Below are positions 45,981 to 54,729 of a stretch of 64,000 nt of DNA, piece after piece. The stretch spans positions 521,710 through 585,709 of the forward strand of contig NZ_FMVC01000001.1 of NCBI RefSeq assembly GCF_900101855.1. The letters run 5' to 3'. The notes under the pieces were generated by a model. That model was not told the origin of the DNA. It did not search any database and saw nothing but the letters and a program-made list of their open reading frames with translations. The first letter of the stretch is position 1, and every line of letters starts with the position of its first letter. A program made the translations under genes and the position numbers. The DNA is from Flavobacterium anhuiense (GTDB lineage: Bacteria; Bacteroidota; Bacteroidia; Flavobacteriales; Flavobacteriaceae).

Positions 45981-46247
45981 GTTGTGGTATTTATTAAATT
46001 AATAATTAAATCAGTTTAACTCGAATGTATTAAAGTCATAAAAATCTTGAACGAAGAGGAAAGCATCTAAATAATTGCAAAAAATACACAAGTACCTATT
46101 AAACAGTTACTTAGACCACTATCAAAGATAAATCATTTTATTTAATTAACAGTATTAAATAAATAAAATCTTACTTTATCCTTTTTCTGAGGTGTTGTAT
46201 GCAAGATTTTCACATTTTTTTTTGCCAAATTTTACTCTTTGGCTACC

Positions 46248-47648
46248 CTAAATTTCACCCGCTATAGGAAGTTTACCATGTTTTATTGCTTCTAGCATTT
46301 TATTATAATCCAATTCATTTTGATTAGCATATAAAAGCGAAAATTCCGAAATAGCATCGGCAAATTCGTCTGATTCTCCAATATACCCTGAAATCATGGA
46401 AGGGTCTCCCGAACGCGCATGAGCTCTTGCAAGTGCCCATCCGCAAGCTTTGGCATATTCTGCCATGTTTTTGGGTTTCATAACTTCTAGAACCGACTTT
46501 ATTTTGGCATCTCTAAGCTGTCTGATATAGAAGAATCTATCTTTACTATCGTTTGTCCAACCTAAAAACATATCAGATGCAGACTGCATAAGCTTTTGTC
46601 CCATCACAATACGTTCTCCCTGATGGATATATTTTCCTTTAATTTTTACATTTTCTTCGAGCACACTTTTTCTGGCTTCTTTGAACTGCAAAAAAATAGG
46701 TTCGCCTGTAGCAGACATTAGCAAACTGATCCCGCAAAGCGTTCCAACACTTCCTACACCTACCACTTTTATGACAATATCATGAAGTTTATACCTGCTT
46801 AGCAAAATCTGCTTTTCCTCTGAAAGAGATTCTATATATCTTTTATGAACAATTTCTCCTTCTTTAGCAACCAGTTTTTCGAGATCTCCGCTCGGGTGAA
46901 ATATTAAAGGCGGATCATCTTTTATGCGTGCTCTGGCTCCATCAAAATACGTCATTTTTGCAAACTCCTTTTCGTGAGCGGTATATTCTGAAGCTTTTTT
47001 TATTCTCTTTTGGTCAAACTCTTTTAGTTCCTTATCATGCCCTAATTCTATGAGCTCTGCCAAATCGATATCTGCATACCAAATTTGAAGCGCCGATAAT
47101 TTACTGTAATCCAACATATGGCGCTTATAACTATCAGCAACATGCCAGGCAAATTCTTTACAGTTTTTATTGGAGAATTTTCGCCATCGCCCTGCAATCA
47201 CAAAACTGACTGCCAGTCTTTTTACATCCCATTCCCACGGTCCAGGAAAGGTTTCGTCAAAATCATTTATATCAAAAACCAATTTGCGTTCTGGAGTTGC
47301 AAATCCGCCGAAATTCATTAAATGGCAATCACCGCAGAGCTGTAAATTTATTCCCGATACAGCAGTATGAGCTAAGTCGGCTGCCATAATCGCGGCAGCT
47401 CCTCTATAAAATGCAAAAGGCGATTCCATCATTCTGCTATACCGAATTGGCACCAGACTTTCAACTCTTCCTTTACTGGTTTGAATTAAAATATCTACAG
47501 GATCTTTTCTATTTTTAAAAGAGTTCCATTCCTGATGTTTTGCTAAAGGCGTTTTTTTTCTAATCGAAACGCCTTTTTCATAACGCTGCGCCTTTGATGC
47601 AATAGGATCAAACTTAATTTCGTCTGTATTTTTAAGTACATCAGCCAT
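46248..47648 (-). CDS. DUF2252 family protein with APH-like catalytic pattern
   Basis: A 466-aa cytoplasmic protein, last gene of the sulfatase operon. RMMESPFAFYRGAA and LQLCGDCHLMNFGGF, followed by FDINDFDETFPGPWEWDVKR, are the DUF2252 signature. The spacing of GDCHxxNF and DxNDFDE recalls the catalytic loop and metal-binding Asp of aminoglycoside-phosphotransferase-like kinases (my reading; not tested). The ATG at 47648 avoids overlap with the upstream gene; a longer frame begins at 47681. The substrate is unknown. No terminator is evident downstream. Confidence 0.85.
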   Translation of the reverse strand: MADVLKNTDEIKFDPIASKAQRYEKGVSIRKKTPLAKHQEWNSFKNRKDPVDILIQTSKGRVESLVPIRYSRMMESPFAFYRGAAAIMAADLAHTAVSGINLQLCGDCHLMNFGGFATPERKLVFDINDFDETFPGPWEWDVKRLAVSFVIAGRWRKFSNKNCKEFAWHVADSYKRHMLDYSKLSALQIWYADIDLAELIELGHDKELKEFDQKRIKKASEYTAHEKEFAKMTYFDGARARIKDDPPLIFHPSGDLEKLVAKEGEIVHKRYIESLSEEKQILLSRYKLHDIVIKVVGVGSVGTLCGISLLMSATGEPIFLQFKEARKSVLEENVKIKGKYIHQGERIVMGQKLMQSASDMFLGWTNDSKDRFFYIRQLRDAKIKSVLEVMKPKNMAEYAKACGWALARAHARSGDPSMISGYIGESDEFADAISEFSLLYANQNELDYNKMLEAIKHGKLPIAGEI

Positions 47649-47661
47649 TCTTGATAAAATA

Positions 47662-48480
47662 TTATGATCCAGGAAACACAAAAGAAATTACAGCTCTCAA
47701 GCCCCAATCGGGTTTTATGGCCTGATGTCCCACAATCGGAATAAGTGGTTGAACTGAAAACTGTACCACTTGGTCACCAAATTTGGTAATACCCCCCATC
47801 ATTGGGTTTAAAGAGATTAAAGTAGTATTTCCTTCCCAGTTTTGGGTAATTTCGGCATTTACGCCCCAGTTGGCACCACTTTTATAACTGTGCGAAAGAA
47901 ATATCTGGGTGTAAAACTGATTAAAATCGGCACGGTCAGAGGCTCCAGCTACAGACCAGATCTGATTGGCAATAAAACCAACTGAAAGGCCTTTGCCCTG
48001 ATGCATTACTAAAACGCTTGGTCCGACACCAAATTTTTCTGTTCCTAATAATTTATCTGTAGCCGTTGGTACTAAAAATGCTGGTCCGACTCCATAGATT
48101 ATTTTTTCAGTTTTTGGAGCAAAAAATGCTGTCACTGTGGCATCGCTCAAACCAAATTCGTGTGTATTTAATCCAGTTATATTTCGCTGATCTACAACCG
48201 GCAAAATCCATCGGCTTATTAAGTTTAGGTTGTCACTCAATTTAAATGGAATAACGGGCTGAACATTAATCGTATATTTGACGCCATTGTATGGTCCGAT
48301 TCCATAATTCAAATTATTCTGAAGTGGCACACTAATTAAACTCGCCACTGGATTTGCCAATTTATCAGCCAGTTCCTGAGGGCTATTTCCTGGTTTATGT
48401 TCTTCTTGAGCATAAGAACTATAGCTTACAACGAAAGAGATTGTACCCAATAGTACTCTAATAAATTTATGAAACTCCAT
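47662..48480 (-). CDS. Outer-membrane transporter-like barrel (MetA-pathway phenol degradation-like)
   Basis: A 272-aa exported protein: signal peptide to about residue 25 (SYSSYAQ), then strands typical of the meta-pathway or 'transporter' barrel family (YTINVQPVIPFKLSDNLNLI; FGLSDATVTAFFAPK; GVGPAFLVPTATDKLLG; VGFIANQIWSVAG; SVQPLIPIVGHQAIKPDWGL). The start at 48480 gives the signal peptide; an ATG 19 codons upstream was rejected. Third gene of the sulfatase operon; it could bring in or release the substrate or product. Confidence 0.8.
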   Translation of the reverse strand: MEFHKFIRVLLGTISFVVSYSSYAQEEHKPGNSPQELADKLANPVASLISVPLQNNLNYGIGPYNGVKYTINVQPVIPFKLSDNLNLISRWILPVVDQRNITGLNTHEFGLSDATVTAFFAPKTEKIIYGVGPAFLVPTATDKLLGTEKFGVGPSVLVMHQGKGLSVGFIANQIWSVAGASDRADFNQFYTQIFLSHSYKSGANWGVNAEITQNWEGNTTLISLNPMMGGITKFGDQVVQFSVQPLIPIVGHQAIKPDWGLRAVISFVFPGS

Positions 48481-48571
48481 AGGCGTTCTTTTAAAATTTT
48501 GTAAACATTTTAAAATCAAAATGAAACAGCCAACCAATAAACTGTTTCACTTCAATTTTAACTAACTCAAT

Positions 48572-49588
48572 CTAATTGTCTGCAAAAACTTTTTTCCAGT
48601 CTTTCTGCATATCTACCACATGCCATTTGTTTTTTGCAGCGGCATTTAATGAAGCATTATCCTTTTCTTGATATTTGTATTCCCTTATTGAATCATTATG
48701 ATTTACAAGCAGTTGAAATGACGGATATTTATTTCCCTGCGAATAGGTAAGCATCGCAATATCTCCTGCTCCGCCTTCATTACCGCAAGCAAAAACAGGT
48801 CGCTTACCAATATGCAGCTGAATGCCTACTGGTTTTCCTTCTTTATCATTAAAATGGTCTAAAGCTGCTTCTCTCTGTACGATATTTTTAGCTGCATCAT
48901 ATTTGTATTTAAAAGAAGTTCCCACCACTTGATCTTTTGGAATTCCGTAAAAATCCTGAGATATAGCTCGTACCACCTCTATTGTCCCGCCAGTAACGAT
49001 GTACGTTTTAAATCCGTTTGCGCGTAAATAATTTAGCAATTCCAATTGCGGCTGATAACGTATTTGTTTCACTGGAACATTTTTACCAGGATATTTTGCG
49101 TTTTTAAAGAAATCATTAACTGAAGCTTCAAATTCATCTTCGGTCATCCCGGTATGAGTTGCCGCAACCAATTCTATAAGTGCTTTATCGCCCCCCTTTT
49201 CAAAAAAGGTTTTGTCTTTTTCTATTACTGCTTTAAATGGTTGTTTTTGGGCTAATTCTGGTTTGGCTTCTACCATTTTCTGCACTTTATAAAAAGCAAA
49301 AAGTTCCTGTACATAAGGCTTTTCAGCCCATAAAGTTCCATCGTTATCAAAAGTCGCAATTCTATATTCTTCTGGAATAAAATCTGGACTTCCTTCTTTT
49401 GTTACTTTTTCAACATAAGCAATTATATCGCTTTTTACGGCTCCGTCATTCCAGCTTGGCAAAGGGTCTCCGCTTGCAATAGTTTCCGTTTTTTTACTCT
49501 CTGTATTTGGAGAAGTTATTGTATCTGATTTTTTACAGGAAAAACAAAACAAAACTGCGAGAGACAAAATGAATATATTTTTTCTCAT
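48572..49588 (-). CDS. HAD-family phosphatase-like lipoprotein
   Basis: A 338-aa predicted lipoprotein (signal ends CFSC, Cys18) with the HAD nucleophile motif DNDGT at 81-85 (ATFDNDGTLW), motif II in IVTGGT and a late acidic motif in CGNEGGAGDIAML. The general fold is that of phosphoserine-phosphatase-like HADs. As an envelope enzyme it would act on a phosphate ester in the periplasm or at the surface. Second gene of the operon, 58 bp behind the arylsulfatase. Confidence 0.87.
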   Translation of the reverse strand: MRKNIFILSLAVLFCFSCKKSDTITSPNTESKKTETIASGDPLPSWNDGAVKSDIIAYVEKVTKEGSPDFIPEEYRIATFDNDGTLWAEKPYVQELFAFYKVQKMVEAKPELAQKQPFKAVIEKDKTFFEKGGDKALIELVAATHTGMTEDEFEASVNDFFKNAKYPGKNVPVKQIRYQPQLELLNYLRANGFKTYIVTGGTIEVVRAISQDFYGIPKDQVVGTSFKYKYDAAKNIVQREAALDHFNDKEGKPVGIQLHIGKRPVFACGNEGGAGDIAMLTYSQGNKYPSFQLLVNHNDSIREYKYQEKDNASLNAAAKNKWHVVDMQKDWKKVFADN

Positions 49589-49646
49589 GGTGTTTATTTT
49601 ATTAAGAGATTCAGATCTTATTTATCTGAATCTCTTTTTGATTAAT

Positions 49647-51323
49647 TTATTTTTTCTTTTTTGAAGCTGCCTCTTCTTCTTTCACTTTTGGTAAAATATT
49701 TTTCTCAACATATTCCCTCGCTTTTATATCTTTTATTGCATCTTCCATGATAGTATAAGCAGAGAAACTTGGCGGGATTGATCTTGGAGGATATTCTTTA
49801 AAGGTTTCTGCAAATACCGTCACATCATATATAGCGCCATATACCATCTGTACATGATTCATTACCCAATCCCAATATGTATTTGAGGTTATATCGGCTC
49901 TCTCAAATGGGTCTTGGTATAGATTGAATATTTTCTGTAAACGCAATTTAGTAAAAGGCTCACCCCAAACTCCCAATGTTCCTTGCATACGCTGTTCTGC
50001 AAAAACATATTTATAATCTCCTTCTCTTAAACCAACCAAAAGACCATCATCATCTGTATAGAAGAATTTGTCTCTGGCGCTTTTTTGTGTTTTTCCTAGT
50101 AAAAAACTACTTTGGTCATAACCATCTAAATGCACTTTATAATTTTTACCGTTAGCACTATATCCTTTTAAAAGTTTGTTAACTATATCTGGTTCTCCTG
50201 CAATAGAAGCCAAAGTTGGAATCCAATCGTTGTGACTCATCAATTCGTTAGTGATTCCTGGTTTGATATGCCCTGGCCATCTCACGATACATGGTACACG
50301 GAAAGCTCCTTCCCAGTTAGTGTTTTTTTCTGAACGGAATGGAGTCATTGCCCCATCAGGCCATGTGTTCATATGAGGGCCATTGTCTGTTGAATAGATT
50401 ACAATTGTATTATCGGCAATTCCTAAATCATCCAATGCTTTTAATATACTTCCAATAGTTTCGTCATGTTCGATCATACCATCAATATATTCACTGTCTC
50501 CGTGAGTATATCTCCCTCTATGCTCTTTTCTAACGTGCGTGCGAAGGTGCATACGAGTAGCGTTGAACCAGCAGAAAAATGGTTTTCCAGCTGCACTTTG
50601 TCTCTTGATATAATCAATTGCTGCTGCTGAAGTTTCATCATCTATCGTTTCCATTCTTTTTTTAGTAAGTGCTCCTGTATCTTCAATTTTTTGTTTGCCT
50701 ACTCTTCCAAAACGAGGATCTGTTGTTGCATCATCGACATTTGTAGCTGTACATTTCAGAACGCCTCTAGGACCAAATTTTTTCAGATATTCTGGATCTT
50801 TAGGATAATCTGGTAATTCTGGTTCTTCTTCAGCATTTAAGTGATACAGATTCCCGAAAAATTCATCAAAACCATTTACTGTTGGAAGATTTTCATTACG
50901 ATCTCCCACGTGATTTTTACCAAATTGTCCGGTTGCATAACCCAAACTTTTCATGATTCCCCCAATTGAAGGATCTAGCTGGCTCATACCCATTGGCGCA
51001 CCCGGATATCCCACTTTTGTAAGTCCTGTACGAAGACCATGCTGTCCTGTTAAAAAGGCCGCACGCCCTGCTGTACAGCTTTGTTCTCCATAATAGTGTA
51101 AAAAACGCAATCCTTCATTGGCCAACTTGTCTATATTAGGAGTGGTATACCCCATAAGGCCATCACTATAAGCACTAATATTAGTTGTTCCAATATCATC
51201 GCCCCAAAGCACCAAAATATTGGGTTTCTTACTTTGTGCAGTAACAGAAACACCAGATAAAAATAGTATTGCAAATAACTTTATGGCATTTATAAATCCG
51301 CATTTTAATTCGATTTGTTTCAT
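49647..51323 (-). CDS. Secreted arylsulfatase (FGly-type sulfatase)
   Basis: A 558-aa sulfatase: signal peptide 1-30 (ending TAQ), metal ligands in LWGDDIGTTN (Asp42, Asp43), and the formylglycine site Cys83-T-A-G-R87 in EQSCTAGRAAFLTG, so it needs a maturase (FGE or anSME) that is not in this window. Further motifs are GKNHVGD, HDETIGSIL and STDNGPHMNTWPDG. It hydrolyses a sulfate ester; the substrate cannot be assigned. It heads a four-gene operon with the HAD lipoprotein, barrel and DUF2252 genes and is preceded by an operator-like palindrome array. Confidence 0.94.
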   Translation of the reverse strand: MKQIELKCGFINAIKLFAILFLSGVSVTAQSKKPNILVLWGDDIGTTNISAYSDGLMGYTTPNIDKLANEGLRFLHYYGEQSCTAGRAAFLTGQHGLRTGLTKVGYPGAPMGMSQLDPSIGGIMKSLGYATGQFGKNHVGDRNENLPTVNGFDEFFGNLYHLNAEEEPELPDYPKDPEYLKKFGPRGVLKCTATNVDDATTDPRFGRVGKQKIEDTGALTKKRMETIDDETSAAAIDYIKRQSAAGKPFFCWFNATRMHLRTHVRKEHRGRYTHGDSEYIDGMIEHDETIGSILKALDDLGIADNTIVIYSTDNGPHMNTWPDGAMTPFRSEKNTNWEGAFRVPCIVRWPGHIKPGITNELMSHNDWIPTLASIAGEPDIVNKLLKGYSANGKNYKVHLDGYDQSSFLLGKTQKSARDKFFYTDDDGLLVGLREGDYKYVFAEQRMQGTLGVWGEPFTKLRLQKIFNLYQDPFERADITSNTYWDWVMNHVQMVYGAIYDVTVFAETFKEYPPRSIPPSFSAYTIMEDAIKDIKAREYVEKNILPKVKEEEAASKKKK

Positions 51324-51437
51324 GATAAAAAAATTCGTTAGTAATTCTTATGTATGAGTTTGAAAATCCAAAAAAAATAAATGGGAAATAGTAATTTCCA
51401 AAAAAACGCTTCTACATCAATGTTGCATCTTTTCGAT

Positions 51438-51475
51438 ATGTTTCAAATTCATTTTATATTAAAAATTTGAAACAT
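51438..51475. promoter_or_regulatory. Palindrome site 1 in the leader of the sulfatase operon
   Basis: ATGTTTCAAATT (51438-51449) and AATTTGAAACAT (51464-51475) are exact complements with a 14-bp spacer. It lies between the predicted promoter and the sulfatase ATG. Confidence 0.65.
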
Positions 51476-51502
51476 GATATTTTAACTTTTTCTTAAGTAT
51501 CT

Positions 51503-51530
51503 CAAAATTAACTAATAAAAGAGCGAACAA
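51503..51530 (-). promoter_or_regulatory. Promoter of the sulfatase operon
   Basis: On the minus strand TTG at 51530-51528 and TAATTTTG at 51510-51503 are 17 bp apart. The predicted start is near 51498, giving a leader of about 175 nt. Confidence 0.6.
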
Positions 51531-51550
51531 TCGTATTTATTCGGCATGAG

Positions 51551-51578
51551 CTTGTTTCATTTTATAAAATGAAACAAG
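51551..51578. promoter_or_regulatory. Palindrome site 2 upstream of the sulfatase promoter
   Basis: A 28-bp perfect palindrome: CTTGTTTCATTTTA followed by its exact complement. It is centred about 66 bp upstream of the predicted transcript start, a common activator position. Confidence 0.75.
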
Positions 51579-51601
51579 AAAATTGGAGAATCTGCAACAA
51601 A

Positions 51602-51627
51602 ATGTTTCATTTTAGAAGATGAAACAT
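51602..51627. promoter_or_regulatory. Palindrome site 3 upstream of the sulfatase promoter
   Basis: ATGTTTCAT (51602-51610) and ATGAAACAT (51619-51627) with an 8-bp spacer have the same half-sites and spacing as site 2. The centres are exactly 50 bp apart. A single half-site AAAATGAAACA follows at 51738-51748. No gene is seen in 51324-51925. Confidence 0.7.
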
Positions 51628-51865
51628 ATCAAACTGCCAGAAAATTAATCAGTTATGCTTTTATTGTAAAACGGCAAAAAAGAAGTTATTAATCGTCAAA
51701 AGATTTTTTTTGAATAGACGATTTTTAAATTTTTAGTAAAATGAAACAAAAAATTCTTTTTTTTGTCTAAAATTTTATCAGATTATTAAAAAATTATAGA
51801 TCAAAATTTCCACTAAAAGACAAAATATAAATAGCGAAATCAGTTTTAATTTTTAAAGACTCTTT

Positions 51866-51899
51866 AAAAACAAAAAACCGCTTAAAAAAATTAAGCGGT
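51866..51899 (-). terminator. Terminator of pyk
   Basis: ACCGCTTAA (51877-51885) pairs with TTAAGCGGT (51891-51899); on the minus strand a long T run follows. Confidence 0.85.
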
Positions 51900-51925
51900 C
51901 TTTTTAAAATTATTTGAAGAAATTG

Positions 51926-53359
51926 TTATTCGATTTCAGAAACTCTCATCGTATTAACCATCCCTTTATCTTTAATTGGCATTGCAGCAAGGTTAATTAA
52001 ATAATCACCTTTTTGTGCATAACCTTTGTCAACTGCAATTTGATTCACATCTGTTACAGTATCATCTGTACTTTCTTCATTATCATAGTAGAAAGATTTA
52101 ACTCCCCATAATAAATTCAATTGTGTTAAGATTCTTCTGTTTGAAGTAAATACTAAAATATGAGCTGTTGATGGTCTCCAAGCTGAAATTTGGAAAGCTG
52201 TGTAACCGCTATTTGTCAAGGTACAAATTGCTTTAGCTTCAATTTCATTTGCTAATAAAGCTGCTTGGTGGCAAACCGTTTTAGTAACAAAACGTTTCGT
52301 TTTAATTTGTGGTGTATTTTGAGGCACTTGAATAAGCGGAGAGTTTTCTACAGCTTCGCAAATTTGTGCCATTCTTTGAATAACTTGTACTGGATAGTTT
52401 CCTGTAGCAGTTTCTCCAGACAACATTACAGCATCTGCACCATCCATTACTGAGTTAGCAACGTCATTTACCTCTGCTCTTGTTGGAGTTAAACTTGTAA
52501 TCATTGTTTCCATCATTTGAGTAGCAACGATAACTGGAATTCTAGCCGTTTTAGCTCTTCTGATCAAATCTTTTTGAACCAATGGAACTTCGTGAGCTGG
52601 AAGCTCAACACCAAGATCTCCACGAGCCACCATTAAACCGTCGCAGTATGCTACAATTTTATCCATGTTCTCAAGAGCTTCTGGCATTTCAATTTTAGCA
52701 ATGATTGGAATTTTATATTCAGAATGCTTAGCAATTAATTCTTGTAAATCTTGCAAATCGCGAGGAGTTTTCACAAATGAAAGTGCGATCCAGTCTACTT
52801 TTTGTTCGATTGCAAAAATAGCATCTGCAATATCTTTCTCTGTTAAAGCTGGTAAAGAGATTTTTGTATTTGGAAGATTAACTCCTTTTTTAGATTTTAA
52901 TTCTCCGCCTTGAATAACTTTAGCAACAACTTCAGTTTTTTTATCTGTAGAAACAATTTCAAAAATAAGTTTACCGTCATCAAGCAAGATTCGCTCTCCT
53001 GGGTTAACATCATTTGGGAAATTCTGATATTTCATGAACACTCTTTTTGATGTTCCGATAATATCTTCGGCAGTTGTAAAAGTGATTTCATCTCCATCGT
53101 TTACAACAGTACCTTCTTCCATTACACCAACTCTAAGTTTTGGTCCTTGCAAATCTCCTAAAATTGCTGTCGTGTAACCAAACTCTTCGTTTAAGCCTCT
53201 AATGATATTAATTCTTTCTTTTACTCCTTCGTAATCTGCATGCGAAAAATTGATTCTAAACACATTAACACCTGCATCGATCATATCTTTAATGATCTCT
53301 CTTGTACTACAAGCGGGGCCAAGTGTAGCAACAATTTTGGTTTTCTTGTTTGTTAGCAT
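51926..53359 (-). CDS. pyk: Pyruvate kinase
   Basis: The last step of glycolysis: phosphoenolpyruvate + ADP to pyruvate + ATP. The 477-aa protein carries KIVATLGPACS, the RINFSHADYEG loop, the active-site Lys in IPIIAKIEMPEAL, the RGDLGVELP motif, IVATQMMETM and DGADAVMLSGETATGNYP. Full length, last gene of the acpP-led minus-strand cluster, 5 bp behind the IPExxxVDY gene. Confidence 0.97.
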   Translation of the reverse strand: MLTNKKTKIVATLGPACSTREIIKDMIDAGVNVFRINFSHADYEGVKERINIIRGLNEEFGYTTAILGDLQGPKLRVGVMEEGTVVNDGDEITFTTAEDIIGTSKRVFMKYQNFPNDVNPGERILLDDGKLIFEIVSTDKKTEVVAKVIQGGELKSKKGVNLPNTKISLPALTEKDIADAIFAIEQKVDWIALSFVKTPRDLQDLQELIAKHSEYKIPIIAKIEMPEALENMDKIVAYCDGLMVARGDLGVELPAHEVPLVQKDLIRRAKTARIPVIVATQMMETMITSLTPTRAEVNDVANSVMDGADAVMLSGETATGNYPVQVIQRMAQICEAVENSPLIQVPQNTPQIKTKRFVTKTVCHQAALLANEIEAKAICTLTNSGYTAFQISAWRPSTAHILVFTSNRRILTQLNLLWGVKSFYYDNEESTDDTVTDVNQIAVDKGYAQKGDYLINLAAMPIKDKGMVNTMRVSEIE

Positions 53360-53364
53360 TTTTT

Positions 53365-53853
53365 TTAAAAAATTAGATTGTTTTTTGATTTTATTTTGTC
53401 TGTATCAACGGCATAAATAGCCACAATACTTTCTATTGTGTTTAATTTTTGTTGAATTTCTGAAAAATTAAGCGCCTCTTCGCCATTATCAATTTTCAAG
53501 AAAAAATCGACTTTTTTGAATTCAGGAAGTAAATGAATTGTTGTCGAAACCTCACTTGTTTCATTAGAAAACAAATTCTGGAAATCATTTGTACTCACAG
53601 AAATGATTTCATTTTTATTCTGAATTAAATTCCAGGAAACAGCTTTTTCTTCATCATAATAATAGAATCTCGAAAAATTTGCTTCACCTTCCTTAGTCTG
53701 AGCATGGATCTCGTTTTTGCTCTTACTTAAGTTGATCGGAAGGATTTTATTGATAAAATAGGCTAATCTATAATCTTCTAATGAAGTATGAATTGCCATT
53801 AAATAATAATCAATTTCGTCAAATTCGTCTAAATCCAATTTATGAATAGCCAT
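53365..53853 (-). CDS. IPExxxVDY family protein
   Basis: A 162-aa cytoplasmic protein of a family restricted to Bacteroidota and named after a conserved motif, here LLPEFKKVDFFLKI near residues 106-119. Function unknown; the gene is regularly found directly before pyk, as here with a 5-bp gap, which suggests a link to pyruvate kinase expression or regulation. The ATG at 53853 was chosen as the first giving MAIHKLDLDEFDEIDYY; an ATG five codons upstream is possible. Confidence 0.88.
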   Translation of the reverse strand: MAIHKLDLDEFDEIDYYLMAIHTSLEDYRLAYFINKILPINLSKSKNEIHAQTKEGEANFSRFYYYDEEKAVSWNLIQNKNEIISVSTNDFQNLFSNETSEVSTTIHLLPEFKKVDFFLKIDNGEEALNFSEIQQKLNTIESIVAIYAVDTDKIKSKNNLIF

Positions 53854-53978
53854 GTCTTGAAAAATCAAGTTGTAAATATACTATTTCTAAACGGAGCATC
53901 AACAGTTATGACATGCTTGTTTTGTTAAATTATAAACGAAAACGATGTAGCCTTGTGAGAGTTACAACATTTTTGCAG

Positions 53979-54719
53979 CTATTTCTTGTCAATTTTTTCT
54001 TGAAACGCAAAATAAGCTCTCTGCGATGCTTTTTCTTCTGCTTTCTTTTTTGAAGTTGCTCGCGCTCTTGCGACAACTTTATCATCAATACTCAATTTAA
54101 CACCAAATAAACGCTGTCCGTCTATACCGTTATCTTCAAAAATGTCATAATGAAAAACTCTTTTTTCTTTCTGGCACCATTCGATAACAAGGCTTTTATA
54201 ACTTATCACTTTTCCTTCAAGTCGCGCAATATCTACATAAGGCGTCACTACTCTTTTTTGGATGAATTTCTCGCAAAAAGTATAGCCTTTGTCTAAATAA
54301 ATAGCACCTATTAGGGATTCAAAAATATTACCGTGAATGTTTTCTCCAAAATGCTGAATCGGCACTTTGCTCTCTACAAACTGCACTAAATTTAAGTCTT
54401 TACCCAATTCGTTCAAATGTTCACGACTCACTATTTTCGAACGCATTTTGGTTAAATAACCTTCATCTCCATTTGGAGCTTTATTAAATAAATGTGCAGC
54501 AATCACGGCACTTAACATAGCGTCTCCTAAAAATTCTAAACGTTCATAATTAATAGGATGCCCATTTTGATCTAGTTTATTAGACGAACGATGGGTAAAT
54601 GCCCGTCTATAAAAATCTACGTTAGAAGGCTGAAAACCAAGAATTTTCTGAATAGTGTCAAAAAAAATCCCGTCTTCTTGAGAACGGGATTTCGAAAATA
54701 TTTTTTTGATAATATTCAT
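53979..54719 (-). CDS. rnc: Ribonuclease III
   Basis: Cleaves double-stranded RNA during rRNA and mRNA processing. 246 aa with the RNase III signature ERLEFLGDAM at residues 59-68, the second acidic site in IFESLIGAIYLDKG and a C-terminal dsRNA-binding domain (about 170-240: SIDDKVVARARATSKKKAEE). 10 bp behind fabF. Confidence 0.96.
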   Translation of the reverse strand: MNIIKKIFSKSRSQEDGIFFDTIQKILGFQPSNVDFYRRAFTHRSSNKLDQNGHPINYERLEFLGDAMLSAVIAAHLFNKAPNGDEGYLTKMRSKIVSREHLNELGKDLNLVQFVESKVPIQHFGENIHGNIFESLIGAIYLDKGYTFCEKFIQKRVVTPYVDIARLEGKVISYKSLVIEWCQKEKRVFHYDIFEDNGIDGQRLFGVKLSIDDKVVARARATSKKKAEEKASQRAYFAFQEKIDKK

Positions 54720-54729
54720 ATACAGAAAA

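Noticed and set aside
46224..46243. GCCAAA/TTTGGC hairpin after the DUF2252 gene as a terminator
   Set aside because: On the minus strand the stem is followed by A residues, not T; the T run lies on the wrong side.
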